Assembly: GCF_000980885.2 (NCBI RefSeq)
Contig: NZ_LBDA02000011.1
Span: forward strand, 1 to 64,000
Origin: Streptomyces malaysiense
Lineage (GTDB): Bacteria > Actinomycetota > Actinomycetes > Streptomycetales > Streptomycetaceae
Reading direction: 5' to 3'
DNA: 64,000 nt
In this document: positions 1-9,127 of the stretch, one piece after another
Layout of the letters: each line of letters starts with the position of its first letter
How positions within the stretch are numbered: position 1 is the first letter of the stretch
Made by a program: the position numbers and the translations under genes
The notes under the pieces: generated by a model
Seen by the model: only the letters and a program-made list of their open reading frames with translations
Told to the model about the DNA's origin: nothing
The model's database searches: none

Positions 1-24
1 TGGGAGAGTAGGACGCCGCCGAAC
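1..24 (+). rRNA. rrf: 5S rRNA, 3' end only
   Basis: The first bases match the conserved 3' end of Streptomyces 5S rRNA (GGGAGAGTAGGACGCCGCCG) as I remember it. The rest of the gene, and presumably the 16S and 23S genes, lie to the left of the window. A strong hairpin terminator follows at 34-77, which fits the end of an rRNA operon. The exact 3' end is not defined by the sequence. Confidence 0.85.
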
Positions 25-33
25 TCCTTTTAC

Positions 34-77
34 AGCTCCGGCTCTTGGGCATCAGCCCGAGAGCCGGAGCTTTTTTG
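34..77 (+). terminator. Rho-independent terminator of the rRNA operon
   Basis: A 17-bp stem (34-50 with 55-71, one G-T wobble) closes a 4-base loop and runs into a T tract at 71-76. This is a textbook intrinsic terminator placed directly after the 5S rRNA. Confidence 0.92.
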
Positions 78-133
78 CGTTGGGGTAAAGTCAGGGAGCA
101 TCGTCGGCTCGTTTTCCCACAGGAGGCCCCCGG

Positions 134-742
134 GTGGAGGTCCAGGAGACCCGTGTCCAGACAGACCGGGTCCTCACCATCCCCAACATCCTCAGCATGG
201 CGCGGCTCGTCGGCGTGCCCCTGTTCCTGTGGCTGATCCTCAGGCCGGAGTTCGGGGGCCCCAAGAGCGACGGATGGGCCCTGCTCGTGCTCGCCTTCAG
301 CGGAGTCAGCGACTACCTGGACGGCAAGCTCGCCCGGCGCTGGAACCAGATCAGCAGCCTGGGCCGGCTCCTCGACCCCGCGGCCGACCGGCTCTACGTA
401 CTCTCCACGCTGGTCGGTCTCACCTGGCGGGAGATCCTCCCGGTCTGGCTGACCGCCCTGCTGCTCGCCCGGGAACTGATGCTCCTGGTGATGGTGGGCA
501 TCCTCCGCCGGCACGGCTACCCGCCGCCCCAGGTCAACTTCCTCGGGAAGGCGGCCACGTTCAACCTCATGTACGCCTTCCCGCTCCTGCTCCTCAGTGA
601 CGGAAGTGGTTGGATCGCGTCACTGGCCGCTGTTTTCGGATGGGCGTTCGCAGGTTGGGGTACAACGCTCTACTGGTGGGCAGGAGTGCTCTACGTGGTG
701 CAAGTCCGCCGATTGGTGCGTGCGGACGCCATGGCCGATTGA
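134..742 (+). CDS. CDP-alcohol phosphatidyltransferase family membrane protein
   Basis: Integral membrane enzyme that transfers a phosphatidyl group from CDP-diacylglycerol to an alcohol, so a phospholipid synthesis step at the membrane. The full CAP signature is present: D60, D63, G64, A67, R68, G77, D81 and D85 with correct spacing. Hydrophobic helices surround it, and 202 aa is normal for PgsA-like enzymes. The GTG start at 134 is supported by AGGAGG at 121-126. It heads a block whose order resembles the mycobacterial pgsA2 region. The alcohol acceptor (glycerol-phosphate, inositol-phosphate or other) cannot be read from the sequence. Confidence 0.9.
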   Translation: MEVQETRVQTDRVLTIPNILSMARLVGVPLFLWLILRPEFGGPKSDGWALLVLAFSGVSDYLDGKLARRWNQISSLGRLLDPAADRLYVLSTLVGLTWREILPVWLTALLLARELMLLVMVGILRRHGYPPPQVNFLGKAATFNLMYAFPLLLLSDGSGWIASLAAVFGWAFAGWGTTLYWWAGVLYVVQVRRLVRADAMAD

Positions 743-856
743 GCTCGGCGATTGTCCTGACGTATCGCCTCAATGGCCCGCCGTGCAAAAGTGCGGGACA
801 ATCTGGACGGGTGAAGTCGGCTAGACCGTCGTCTCTCAGAGGAGGACGCTTCCGAC

Positions 857-3352
857 ATGAAGGCCGTCGTGATGGCTGGAGGCGAAGGCACCCGCCTTCG
901 CCCCATGACCTCAAGCATGCCCAAGCCGCTCCTGCCCGTGGTGAACCGCCCGATCATGGAGCATGTGCTAAGGCTGCTCAAAAGGCACGGGCTCACCGAG
1001 ACCGTCGTCACCGTGCAGTTCCTTGCCTCGCTCGTCAAGAACTACTTCGGTGACGGCGAAGAACTCGGTATGGAGCTCACCTACGCCAATGAGGAGAAGC
1101 CACTCGGTACCGCCGGAAGCGTCAAGAACGCCGAAGAGGCGTTGAAGGACGATGCCTTCCTCGTCATCTCCGGTGATGCCCTGACGGACTTCGACCTCAC
1201 GGAGCTGATCAATTTCCACAAGGAGAAGGGCGCGCTCGTCACGGTCTGCCTGACCCGCGTGCCCAACCCCCTGGAATTCGGCATCACCATCGTGGACGAG
1301 GAAGGCAAGGTCGAGCGCTTCCTGGAGAAGCCGACCTGGGGGCAGGTCTTCTCCGACACCGTCAACACGGGCATCTATGTGATGGAGCCCGAAGTCTTCA
1401 GCTACGTCGAACCCGATGTTCCGGTCGACTGGTCCGGTGATGTCTTCCCGCAGCTGATGAAGGAGGGCAAGCCGATCTACGGCTTCGTCGCCGAGGGCTA
1501 CTGGGAGGACGTCGGCACGCACGAGAGCTACGTCAAGGCCCAGGCCGACGTCCTCGAAGGCAAGGTCAACGTCGACATCGACGGATTCGAGATCTCCCCG
1601 GGCGTATGGGTCGCGGAGGGCGCCGAGGTGCATCCCGACGCCGTACTGCGCGGACCGCTCTACATCGGCGACTACGCCAAGGTGGAGGCCGGCGCGGAGA
1701 TACGCGAGGACTCCGTCGTCGGCTCGAACGTCGTCGTCAAGAGCGGCGCCTTCCTGCACAAGGCGGTCGTCCACGACAACGTCTACGTCGGCCAGCACAG
1801 CAATCTGCGCGGCTGCGTCGTCGGCAAGAACACCGACATCATGCGGGCCGCCCGGATCGAGGACGGCGCGGTCATCGGCGACGAATGCCTGATCGGAGAG
1901 GAATCGATCGTCCAGGGCAACGTGCGGGTCTACCCCTTCAAGACGATCGAGGCCGGTGCCTTCGTCAACACCTCGGTCATCTGGGAGTCCAGGGGCCAGG
2001 CGCAGCTCTTCGGCGCCCGCGGGGTGTCCGGCATCCTGAACGTGGAGATCACGCCCGAGCTGGCCGTCCGCCTCGCCGGCGCTTACGCGACCACCCTCAA
2101 GAAGGGCTCCACGGTCACCACGGCCCGTGACCACTCCCGAGGCGCCCGAGCGCTCAAGCGCGCGGTCATCTCGGCGTTGCAGGCGAGCGCCATCGACGTA
2201 CGCGACCTGGAGAACGTGCCGCTGCCCGTGGCCCGGCAGCAGACCGCGCGGGGCAGCGCCGGCGGCATCATGATCCGAACCACGCCCGGCGTCCCCGACT
2301 CGGTCGACATCATGTTCTTCGACGGACAGGGCGCCGACCTGTCCCAGGGCGGGCAGCGGAAGCTGGACCGGGTGTTCGCGCGCCAGGAGTACCGGCGGGC
2401 CTTCCCCGGCGAGATCGGTGACCTGTACTTCCCCTCCAGCGTCTTCGACTCCTACACCGGTTCGCTGCTGCGCAACGTCGACACCACCGGGATCCCGGAC
2501 TCCGGCATGAAGGTCGTCGTGGACGCCTCCAACGGCAGCGCCGGCCTGGTTCTGCCCAGCCTGCTGGGCAAGCTCGGAGTGGACTCCCTGACCATCAACC
2601 CGGGTCTCGACGAGTCCAGGCCCACCGAGACCGCCGAGATGCGGCGCAGCGGTCTGGTGCGCCTCGGTGAGATCGTCGCGTCCTCGGGCGCCGCGTTCGG
2701 CGTCCGCTTCGACCCAGTGGGCGAGCGGCTGTCGCTCGTGGACGAGAAGGGCCGGATCATCGAGGACGACCGGGCGCTGCTGGTGATGCTGGACCTGGTG
2801 GCCGCGGAGCGGCGCAGCGGCCGGGTGGCGCTGCCGGTCACCACGACCCGCATAGCCGAACAGGTGGCCGCCTACCACGGGACCCAGGTCGAGTGGACGA
2901 CGACCTCGCCCGACGACCTCACTCGTGTGGGTGGTGAAGAGGGCACGATCTTCGGCGGTGACGGCAAGGGCGGCTTCATCATCCCCGAGTTCGGCAGCGT
3001 GTTCGACGGAACGGCCGCGTTCGTCCGGCTGATCGGGCTCGTAGCACGCACCCAGCTCACCCTGAGCCAGATCGACGCGCGGATCCCGCGGGCGCATGTG
3101 CTCAAGCGGGACCTGGCGACGCCGTGGGCCGTCAAGGGGCTCGTGATGCGCCGTGTGGTGGAGGCGGCCGGCGACCGCTCGGTCGACACCACCGACGGCG
3201 TGCGGGTCGTGGAGACCGACGGGCGCTGGGTGATGGTGCTGCCGGACCCGGCCGAGGCGGTCACCCATCTGTGGGCGGAGGGTCCGGACGACGCCTCGGC
3301 GCAGGCCCTGCTCGACGAGTGGTCGGGCATCGTGGACAGCGCCGGGCGGTAG
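857..3352 (+). CDS. Sugar-1-phosphate nucleotidyltransferase fused to a degenerate phosphomannomutase-like region
   Basis: 831 aa. Residues 1-230 are a nucleotidyltransferase with intact G8-G9-x-G11-T12-R13 and K23; about 250-360 is a left-handed beta-helix of hexapeptide repeats. Residues about 380-831 have the phosphohexomutase layout, but every active-site loop is changed. The phosphoserine loop TASHNP reads TTPGVP (475-480), the metal loop DGDxDR reads DPVGER (619-624), and the phosphate loop RxSGTEP is replaced near 794-800. Such proteins are usually annotated as mannose-1-phosphate guanylyltransferase. The first half is probably an active GDP- or NDP-sugar synthase; the second half is probably non-catalytic. 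GGAGGA at 841-846 supports the ATG. Confidence 0.88.
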   Translation: MKAVVMAGGEGTRLRPMTSSMPKPLLPVVNRPIMEHVLRLLKRHGLTETVVTVQFLASLVKNYFGDGEELGMELTYANEEKPLGTAGSVKNAEEALKDDAFLVISGDALTDFDLTELINFHKEKGALVTVCLTRVPNPLEFGITIVDEEGKVERFLEKPTWGQVFSDTVNTGIYVMEPEVFSYVEPDVPVDWSGDVFPQLMKEGKPIYGFVAEGYWEDVGTHESYVKAQADVLEGKVNVDIDGFEISPGVWVAEGAEVHPDAVLRGPLYIGDYAKVEAGAEIREDSVVGSNVVVKSGAFLHKAVVHDNVYVGQHSNLRGCVVGKNTDIMRAARIEDGAVIGDECLIGEESIVQGNVRVYPFKTIEAGAFVNTSVIWESRGQAQLFGARGVSGILNVEITPELAVRLAGAYATTLKKGSTVTTARDHSRGARALKRAVISALQASAIDVRDLENVPLPVARQQTARGSAGGIMIRTTPGVPDSVDIMFFDGQGADLSQGGQRKLDRVFARQEYRRAFPGEIGDLYFPSSVFDSYTGSLLRNVDTTGIPDSGMKVVVDASNGSAGLVLPSLLGKLGVDSLTINPGLDESRPTETAEMRRSGLVRLGEIVASSGAAFGVRFDPVGERLSLVDEKGRIIEDDRALLVMLDLVAAERRSGRVALPVTTTRIAEQVAAYHGTQVEWTTTSPDDLTRVGGEEGTIFGGDGKGGFIIPEFGSVFDGTAAFVRLIGLVARTQLTLSQIDARIPRAHVLKRDLATPWAVKGLVMRRVVEAAGDRSVDTTDGVRVVETDGRWVMVLPDPAEAVTHLWAEGPDDASAQALLDEWSGIVDSAGR

Positions 3353-3584
3353 GCCTACGACGGCTGTTCCCACCGCCGCTCCGGAGCCGCCCCCGAGGCC
3401 GCCGACGGGCTCCCCATGCCCGCCGCGGACCTTCGGGGCGCTCCGGGGCGGCGCCGTCCTGACTGGTCAGAGCCGTTGAACCGGTGTTCGCGGGGGTGCC
3501 GCACCAGTGCCCGCCAGGGGGGTGCGTCCGGCGCGCCGGTGGGGCCATTCGGAGTATCGCGCGCGGCATGCGACGATGTGCGGC

Positions 3585-4553
3585 ATGCCGCAGCAACCCC
3601 CCGTTCGGAGCAGCGCCGCGCGGCCGCGCCGTCCGGACGCCTCCATGTCGTTGATCACCAACGTCATGGACCACAGCCTCGACGACGGGTACGCCGAGGC
3701 CGCCGCCCGGAAGAAGTCCTGGAGCGAGGGCGGCCTGCCGAAGACCCTCAGGGCGAAGCTGGGCCTCGCGGGCGGACTCGTCCTCGCGGCGCTGGTCGTG
3801 ACCGTCGGGGCGGCACAGGCGCGGGTGGCGGCGCCCGTGGTGGCCAAGGAGCGCCAGGAGCTGATCGACCGCGTCGACAAGGAGACCGCCGACGCGGACA
3901 AGCTCCAGGGGAGCGTCGACAAGCTGCGCGACGACGTCAGCGCGCGCCAGCGGGCCGCCCTGAGGTCGAGCGGCGGCAGCGCCGAGGCGGACCTGGTGGG
4001 CATGCTGTCGGGCGCCACCGAGGTGCACGGTCCGGGCGTCAAGCTCGTGGTGAACGACGCCAAGGAGGCCAGTACCGGCGGTGACGGCACCAATCCGCGG
4101 GAGACCGCGGGGTTCTCCGACACCGGCCGGGTGCGCGACCGTGACCTCCAGCGCGTGGTCAACGGGCTGTGGGCGTCCGGCGCCGAGGCCGTCTCCGTCA
4201 ACGGGCAGCGGCTGACCGCCCTGTCCGCCATCAGGGCCGCCGGAGACGCGATCCTGGTCGACAACAGGCCGCTCGTGCCGCCGTACACCGTGCTGGCGGT
4301 GGGGGACGGTCCCAGGCTGAGCAGCGACTTCCAGAACAGCGGCGACGGGCTCTACCTGCACGCCCTTGAGCAGAACTACGGCATCCGCGCCACCATCTCC
4401 ACCGAGCACGACGTCCGGTTGCCCGCCGCGCCGACCGTGATCGTACGCACGGCGCGGCCGGTCCCCGGCGGTGCCGACGCCAAGAGCGGCGAGAACAGCA
4501 AGAACACCGAGAACAGCAAGAGCACCGAGAAGACGGAGAAGGGCACATCGTGA
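3585..4553 (+). CDS. DUF881 membrane protein (first copy)
   Basis: Protein of about 322 aa with one membrane helix (residues about 59-79), a charged coiled-coil segment (85-125) and the DUF881 extracellular domain that follows. The C-terminus is a low-complexity Asn/Ser/Lys/Glu/Thr tail. It overlaps the next gene by 4 bases (GTGA) and forms a DUF881-sbp-DUF881 trio, an arrangement also known beside division genes in Bacillus and after pgsA2 in mycobacteria. The function is unknown; a cell-envelope or division role is only inferred. The start is uncertain: ATG codons at 3576, 3585 and 3645 are all in frame and none has a good ribosome-binding site. Confidence 0.8.
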   Translation: MPQQPPVRSSAARPRRPDASMSLITNVMDHSLDDGYAEAAARKKSWSEGGLPKTLRAKLGLAGGLVLAALVVTVGAAQARVAAPVVAKERQELIDRVDKETADADKLQGSVDKLRDDVSARQRAALRSSGGSAEADLVGMLSGATEVHGPGVKLVVNDAKEASTGGDGTNPRETAGFSDTGRVRDRDLQRVVNGLWASGAEAVSVNGQRLTALSAIRAAGDAILVDNRPLVPPYTVLAVGDGPRLSSDFQNSGDGLYLHALEQNYGIRATISTEHDVRLPAAPTVIVRTARPVPGGADAKSGENSKNTENSKSTEKTEKGTS

Positions 4554-4882
4554 TCGCCGTACTGGGCCTCGTCGTGGGAGTCGTGGCCGGCCTGTTGGTC
4601 CGGCCCGAGGTTCCGGCGGTCGTGGAGCCGTATCTGCCGATCGCCGTCGTGGCGGCGCTGGACGCCGTCTTCGGTGGTCTGCGGGCCATGCTGGACGGAA
4701 TCTTCGACGACAAGGTCTTCGTCGTGTCGTTCCTGTCGAACGTGGTCGTGGCGGCCCTGATCGTTTTCCTCGGCGACAAGTTGGGCGTGGGCGCCCAGCT
4801 GTCCACCGGCGTCGTGGTCGTCCTCGGTATCCGCATCTTCTCCAACGCCGCGGCGATCCGGCGGCACGTCTTCCGGGCATGA
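4550..4882 (+). CDS. sbp: Small basic protein Sbp (DUF1290)
   Basis: 110-aa protein, almost entirely hydrophobic, with three likely membrane helices and a basic C-terminal end (IRRHVFRA). It matches the DUF1290/Sbp family, which sits between two DUF881 genes in many Gram-positive bacteria. The GTG start overlaps the stop of the preceding gene (GTGA), so translation is probably coupled. The biochemical function is unknown. Confidence 0.85.
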   Translation: MIAVLGLVVGVVAGLLVRPEVPAVVEPYLPIAVVAALDAVFGGLRAMLDGIFDDKVFVVSFLSNVVVAALIVFLGDKLGVGAQLSTGVVVVLGIRIFSNAAAIRRHVFRA

Positions 4883-4886
4883 GGCG

Positions 4887-5765
4887 ATGAGCGACAACCA
4901 GCACAACGACGACCACCAGGATTCCGCGCACGGCGAGCACGCGGCCCGGCCGGGCGACGGGCTGCGCAAGGAACTGCCGGCCGAGGTGCCCGCACCGGCG
5001 CCCGGGGCCGGGCAGCCGCCCGCGCCGCGGCCCGACGAGTCGCTGACCGGCCGTCAGCGGCTGGTCAAGGGGCTGTGGCCGCCACGTGTGACCCGGCCCC
5101 AACTCATCGTCGCCCTGCTCCTGTTCGGCCTCGGTTTCGGCCTGGCCGTCCAGGTGGCGTCCAACAGCGACACCGACAGCGCGTTGCGCGGCGCACGTCA
5201 AGAAGATCTTGTTCGCATCCTGGATGAACTGGATTCGCGTACTCAGCGTCTTGAGGACGAGAAGCAGGGACTCGAAAAGCAGCGGTCGGAGCTGCAGAGC
5301 AGCTCCGACCAGGCCGCGGAGGCACGCAAGCAGACCGCCGAGAAGGAACGGCAACTCGGCATCCTCGCGGGCACCGTGGCGGCTCAGGGTCCCGGCATCA
5401 CCATGACGGTCGAGGACACGAAGGGGACGGTCCAGTCGGACATGCTGCTCGACACCATCCAGGAGCTGCGCGCGGCCGGCGCGGAGGCGATCCAGGTCAA
5501 CGGCGTGCGCGTGGTGGCGAACACCTACTTCGCGGACGCGGGCAAGAGCGTGAGCGTGGACGGGAACAAGATCAACGCCCCGTATCGTTTCAAGGTCATC
5601 GGCAAACCGCAGGATCTCGAGCCGGCGCTGAACATCCCGGGAGGCGTGGTGCAGACTCTGGAGAAGGAGCAGGCCACGGTATCCGTCGCACAGTCGGACA
5701 AGATCGTCGTGGACGCCTTGCGACAGGCGAAGCAGCCTGACTACGCTCGGTCGTCCTCCCGGTGA
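4887..5765 (+). CDS. DUF881 membrane protein (second copy)
   Basis: 292 aa. A Pro/Ala-rich cytoplasmic N-terminus of about 70 residues leads to one membrane helix (LIVALLLFGLGFGLAVQVA). A strongly predicted coiled coil (LEDEKQGLEKQRSELQ region) and the DUF881 domain follow. The gene starts 4 bases after sbp, so the trio is one operon. The two DUF881 proteins share the core TVxxQGPGxxxxVxD-like segment but differ in their tails. A structural role at the envelope is likely but unproven. Confidence 0.87.
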   Translation: MSDNQHNDDHQDSAHGEHAARPGDGLRKELPAEVPAPAPGAGQPPAPRPDESLTGRQRLVKGLWPPRVTRPQLIVALLLFGLGFGLAVQVASNSDTDSALRGARQEDLVRILDELDSRTQRLEDEKQGLEKQRSELQSSSDQAAEARKQTAEKERQLGILAGTVAAQGPGITMTVEDTKGTVQSDMLLDTIQELRAAGAEAIQVNGVRVVANTYFADAGKSVSVDGNKINAPYRFKVIGKPQDLEPALNIPGGVVQTLEKEQATVSVAQSDKIVVDALRQAKQPDYARSSSR

Positions 5766-5955
5766 ACCGGCGGTGCATGGGGTCGGTCCGGCAAGGGCAT
5801 GAGGTTGCGGGGGGTCGGCGCACCGACGAGGTGACGCGTGGTGGAAACTGTCTGGCGGGCACGGACGTTGTGAGAGTGTCCGGGTCGGCCGGTGTCGGCA
5901 ATCAGGGTTCGTCCTGCCCCACGGGCGGGTCTGTTTCGGTCAAGGGGAATCGCCC

Positions 5956-6786
5956 GTGAAGTTGTTTGGGAAGTGGTTCGGCAAGAGCGCGCGAGAGGGC
6001 GGCGACAACGCGACCGCTCGTCATCGCGCACAGCCTGACGCACAGGGTCAGAGGCCGCTGTTCCGGGACCAGGTGGCTGGTCCGGGCGGTGACATTTCGG
6101 GAGGCCAGGGCGCGCCGTCAGTTGACCCTGCCCAGTCCCGCGGCATAGGTTTCGGGCAACCGTCAACCTCAAGTACGGGTGGAGACTTTGCTCCCGACCC
6201 GTACGCGTCCAACGCCCCGGCGGGGCAGCCGCGGCAGGAGGATCCGTCCATGTCGGTCCTGGTGTGTACGAGGTGCGGTAACCGCAACGCGGAGAACGCC
6301 CGCTTCTGTTCCAACTGTGGTGCGCCGCTGCGTCCCGGAGCCGTGCCCGAGCGCGCGTCCGAGACGACGTCCACGATCTCGATCTCCGGTCTCGAGGCCT
6401 ACGACGCGGAGGTGACCGGCCAGACGCCGATGCCGCTGCTGTCGCCCGAGGCGCAGGCCGCGGTGGACGCGCTGCCGGCGGGCTCGGCCCTGCTGGTGGT
6501 GCGCCGGGGACCGAACTCGGGCAGCCGCTTCCTGCTCGACGGCGACCTGACCACGGCCGGCCGTCATCCGCAGAGCGACATCTTCCTGGACGACGTGACC
6601 GTCTCGCGTCGCCATGTGGAGTTCCGCCGCTCGCCGGACGGTTCGTTCACCGTCGCCGACGTCGGCAGCCTGAACGGCACGTACGTCAACCGTGAGCCGA
6701 TCGACCAGGTCGCCCTGCACACCGGTGACGAGGTGCAGATCGGCAAGTACCGGCTGGTGTTCTACCCGAGCCGGCACGGCATCTGA
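5956..6786 (+). CDS. garA: GarA/OdhI-like FHA-domain protein with zinc ribbon
   Basis: 276 aa from the GTG start. It has an N-terminal segment beginning MKLFGKWFGKS, a four-Cys zinc ribbon (CxxC-x12-CxxC, near residues 103-121), the phosphorylation motif E136-T137-T138-S139, then an FHA domain (about 180-270; GRHPQSDIFLDDVTVSRRH, SLNGTYVNR). GarA in mycobacteria and OdhI in corynebacteria carry the same ETTS motif and FHA core. When unphosphorylated they inhibit 2-oxoglutarate dehydrogenase and related enzymes; kinases such as PknG and PknB switch them. A second start, ATG 6250, has a much better Shine-Dalgarno (AGGAGGA 6236-6242) and would give a 178-aa protein lacking the N-terminal segment. 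Confidence 0.9.
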   Translation: MKLFGKWFGKSAREGGDNATARHRAQPDAQGQRPLFRDQVAGPGGDISGGQGAPSVDPAQSRGIGFGQPSTSSTGGDFAPDPYASNAPAGQPRQEDPSMSVLVCTRCGNRNAENARFCSNCGAPLRPGAVPERASETTSTISISGLEAYDAEVTGQTPMPLLSPEAQAAVDALPAGSALLVVRRGPNSGSRFLLDGDLTTAGRHPQSDIFLDDVTVSRRHVEFRRSPDGSFTVADVGSLNGTYVNREPIDQVALHTGDEVQIGKYRLVFYPSRHGI

Positions 6787-6828
6787 CCCGCCCCCGGACG
6801 CGTTCCGGGGGTAACCCAGGGAAGGTCC

Positions 6829-7566
6829 ATGCTTCACACACCGAGCGGCGGTGCCGGAAGCGGTACCGCCGCCAGGGACAGCGGGTTGATGAGCATCGGC
6901 ACGGTGCTGAACGCGCTGCGCGAGGAGTTCCCCGAAGTCACCATCTCCAAGATCCGTTTCCTGGAGGCGGAGGGGCTCATCGAGCCGCAGCGGACCCCTT
7001 CGGGGTACCGCAAGTTCAGCCCCGGTGACCTGGAGCGGCTCGGACACGTCCTGAGGATGCAGCGGGACCACTACCTGCCGCTCAAGGTGATCCGTGAGCA
7101 TCTGGACGCCATGGAGCGGGGCGAGGCCGTCCCGCTGCCCCTGGTCGGGCGCCAGCGCACCGGGGACGACGTCCTGGAGGTGCAGGAAGGGCCCACCGTG
7201 GCCCGGGTCGGCCGGTCCGAGCTGCTGGCCGCCGCGGACATCGGCGAGGCCGAACTGGAGGAGTGGGAGTCGTACGGACTCCTGGTGCCGCTCGCCGACG
7301 GGACGTACGACGCGGAGGCGGTCACCGTCGCCTCCCTCGTCGCCGAACTGGGGCGTTTCGGGATCGAGCCCCGTCACCTGCGGGTGATGAAGGCGGCCGC
7401 CGACCGGGAGGCCGGACTGGTCGAGCAGGTGGTGGCCCCGCTCAAGCGCCACCGCAATCCGCAGACCAGAGCGCTCGCCGAGGCCCGTACGAAGGAGCTG
7501 GCGGCGCTCACCATGAAGCTGCACGCGGCCCTTGTGAAAACCGCTCTCGGGGTACGTCTTCCCTGA
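6829..7566 (+). CDS. MerR-family regulator downstream of garA (Rv1828-like)
   Basis: 245 aa. An N-terminal winged helix of MerR type (about residues 21-90: SIGTVLNALREEFPEVTISK, then GYRKFSPGDLERL) is followed by a long all-helical C-terminal region without the Cys metal site of classical MerR sensors. It lies 42 bases after garA, and the same neighbour in mycobacteria is Rv1828, which fits conserved co-expression. The signal it senses is unknown. GGGAAGG just upstream supports ATG 6829; ATG 6889 is an alternative. Confidence 0.85.
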   Translation: MLHTPSGGAGSGTAARDSGLMSIGTVLNALREEFPEVTISKIRFLEAEGLIEPQRTPSGYRKFSPGDLERLGHVLRMQRDHYLPLKVIREHLDAMERGEAVPLPLVGRQRTGDDVLEVQEGPTVARVGRSELLAAADIGEAELEEWESYGLLVPLADGTYDAEAVTVASLVAELGRFGIEPRHLRVMKAAADREAGLVEQVVAPLKRHRNPQTRALAEARTKELAALTMKLHAALVKTALGVRLP

Positions 7567-7642
7567 TCCGGGGGTGGGCCGCCGGGGGGAGGACCGGGCG
7601 GCCGCTCGGGGCCCCGACTACCCAAACGTCCCGGGCACGGCC

Positions 7643-7648
7643 TAGGGT
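7643..7648 (+). promoter_or_regulatory. -10 element for a possible leaderless transcript
   Basis: TAGGGT fits the TAnnnT -10 consensus and ends six bases before the GTG start at 7655, which has no Shine-Dalgarno. A transcript starting at or next to the GTG is likely. No convincing -35 was found. Confidence 0.45.
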
Positions 7649-7654
7649 TGCTGT

Positions 7655-8128
7655 GTGAACGAGCTCGATGTCGTAGGTGTCCGGGTCGAAATGCCCTCCA
7701 ACCAACCGATCGTGCTCCTGCGCGAAGTGGGAGGCGACCGCTACCTCCCCATCTGGATCGGGCCGGGGGAGGCGACGGCGATCGCCTTCGCACAGCAGGG
7801 CATGGCCCCGGCCAGGCCGCTGACCCATGACCTGTTCAAGGACGTGCTGGAGGCCGTCGGCCAGGAGCTGACCGAAGTGCGCATCACCGACCTGCGGGAA
7901 GGCGTCTTCTACGCGGAGCTGGTCTTCGCCAGCGGGGTCGAGGTCAGCGCCCGTCCCTCCGACGCCATAGCGCTGGCCCTGCGCACCGGCACGCCGATCT
8001 ACGGCAGCGACACGGTGCTGGACGACGCGGGGATCGCCATCCCGGACGAGCAGGAGGACGAGGTGGAGAAGTTCCGCGAGTTCCTCGACCAGATCTCGCC
8101 CGAGGACTTCGGCACCAGCAGTCAGTGA
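7655..8128 (+). CDS. Bifunctional nuclease family protein (DUF151)
   Basis: 157 aa covering the whole DUF151/bifunctional nuclease domain, including LPIWIGPGEATAIAFAQQG and the segment ARPSDAIALALRTGTPI. Some plant and bacterial members have RNase and DNase activity, but activity here is inferred only from family. The acidic C-terminus (DEQEDEVEKFREFLDQI) is typical. Its place between two MerR genes matches mycobacterial Rv1829. The GTG start lacks a ribosome-binding site and is probably read from a leaderless mRNA. Confidence 0.88.
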   Translation: MNELDVVGVRVEMPSNQPIVLLREVGGDRYLPIWIGPGEATAIAFAQQGMAPARPLTHDLFKDVLEAVGQELTEVRITDLREGVFYAELVFASGVEVSARPSDAIALALRTGTPIYGSDTVLDDAGIAIPDEQEDEVEKFREFLDQISPEDFGTSSQ

Positions 8129-8159
8129 GACGGTCGGCGCGTACGAGCGGTTCACAGGG

Positions 8160-8180
8160 CCCCGGCCTGCGCGGCCGGGG
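8160..8180 (+). terminator. Hairpin after the bifunctional nuclease gene
   Basis: An 8-bp perfect GC stem (8160-8167 with 8173-8180) closes a 5-base loop, 32 bases after the stop codon. It has no T tract, which is common for actinobacterial terminators. Confidence 0.5.
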
Positions 8181-8355
8181 TTCAGGGGGTCGGTTTCCGC
8201 GGCTTGTCGCGGCTGGTTCCCGGGGCATTTGCCAACGGCGATTGAGAGCGTCCCAGGGGTCCCCGCGAGGTCATTCGGCTAGCCTTTCCCCGCGGTGGGA
8301 CACGGGAAACCACTCCTTGGGTGATTATCACTCGGCGTGCCGAGTGTGGCGATCG

Positions 8356-8384
8356 TTGACGCACCCCTGGTGACTGCCTACCGT
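8356..8384 (+). promoter_or_regulatory. Vegetative-type promoter for the second MerR gene
   Basis: TTGACG (8356-8361), 17 bases, then TACCGT (8379-8384). This matches the HrdB-type consensus TTGAC-N17-TAnnnT and lies about 30 bases upstream of the GTG at 8415. Confidence 0.7.
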
Positions 8385-8414
8385 CGAGAAGGCAGGTCAA
8401 GGACGGAGGTCGGC

Positions 8415-9059
8415 GTGAGAACCAGCGGCGACGGTACGGCTGGGGGTGCTCCCGTGCGCGGTTTCGGGGAGAGCGGTCCGTACCCGGTTCACGGCAGCGC
8501 GGTGGATCACGTTCCGCAGCGGCCGACGGCGGTGCCGGGCGGCGACGGGGCGGCTTCCACGACGTCCGAGGAGATCGGCTACCGGGGGCCCACGGCCTGC
8601 GCGGCGGCCGGCATCACCTATCGGCAGCTCGACTACTGGGCGCGTACGGGCCTGGTCGAGCCGAGCGTGCGGCCCGCGTACGGATCGGGCACCCAGCGGT
8701 TGTACAGCTTCCGGGACGTCGTCGTCCTGAAGATCGTCAAGCGGTTCCTGGACACCGGGGTCTCGCTCCAGAACATCCGGTCGGCCGTGCAGCACCTCCG
8801 GGAGCGCGGATTCAGCGATCTGGAGCGCATGACGCTCATGAGCGACGGCGCGACCGTGTACGAGTGCACCTCGCCGGACGAGGTGCACGCGCTTCTCCAG
8901 GGCGGCCAGGGCGTCTTCGGGATCGCGGTCGGCGTGGTGTGGCGGGACGTGGAGAACGCCCTGTCCCAGCTGCACGGCGAGCGCGTCGACACGGGCGAGA
9001 CGCTGGTCGGGCACAACCCGGCGGACGAGCTGGCGCGGCGCCGCAACCGGGCGGTCTGA
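8415..9059 (+). CDS. MerR-family regulator (Rv1830/ResR/McdR-like)
   Basis: 214 aa. A disordered Gly/Pro-rich N-terminus of about 55 residues precedes a MerR winged helix (GPTACAAAGITYRQLDYWAR, then YSFRDVVVLKIVKRFLDTGV) and a helical C-terminal domain. By position (bifunctional nuclease, then this gene, then toward gcvP) it corresponds to mycobacterial Rv1830, a regulator linked to cell division and whiB2 control; that role here is inference. GTG 8415 is chosen because CGGAGGT (8404-8410) precedes it and a good promoter lies just upstream. Confidence 0.85.
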   Translation: MRTSGDGTAGGAPVRGFGESGPYPVHGSAVDHVPQRPTAVPGGDGAASTTSEEIGYRGPTACAAAGITYRQLDYWARTGLVEPSVRPAYGSGTQRLYSFRDVVVLKIVKRFLDTGVSLQNIRSAVQHLRERGFSDLERMTLMSDGATVYECTSPDEVHALLQGGQGVFGIAVGVVWRDVENALSQLHGERVDTGETLVGHNPADELARRRNRAV

Positions 9060-9127
9060 ACCGGCCCTGACCCGAAGGTCCGCCGGGCACCGTCGGATTG
9101 TCAGTGCCGTGGTGCAGCATCGGAGAT

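Noticed and set aside
968..3373. Minus-strand frame of about 800 codons opposite the nucleotidyltransferase gene
   Set aside because: Composition is that of an antisense frame in high-G+C DNA; the plus strand has clear domains and a ribosome-binding site.
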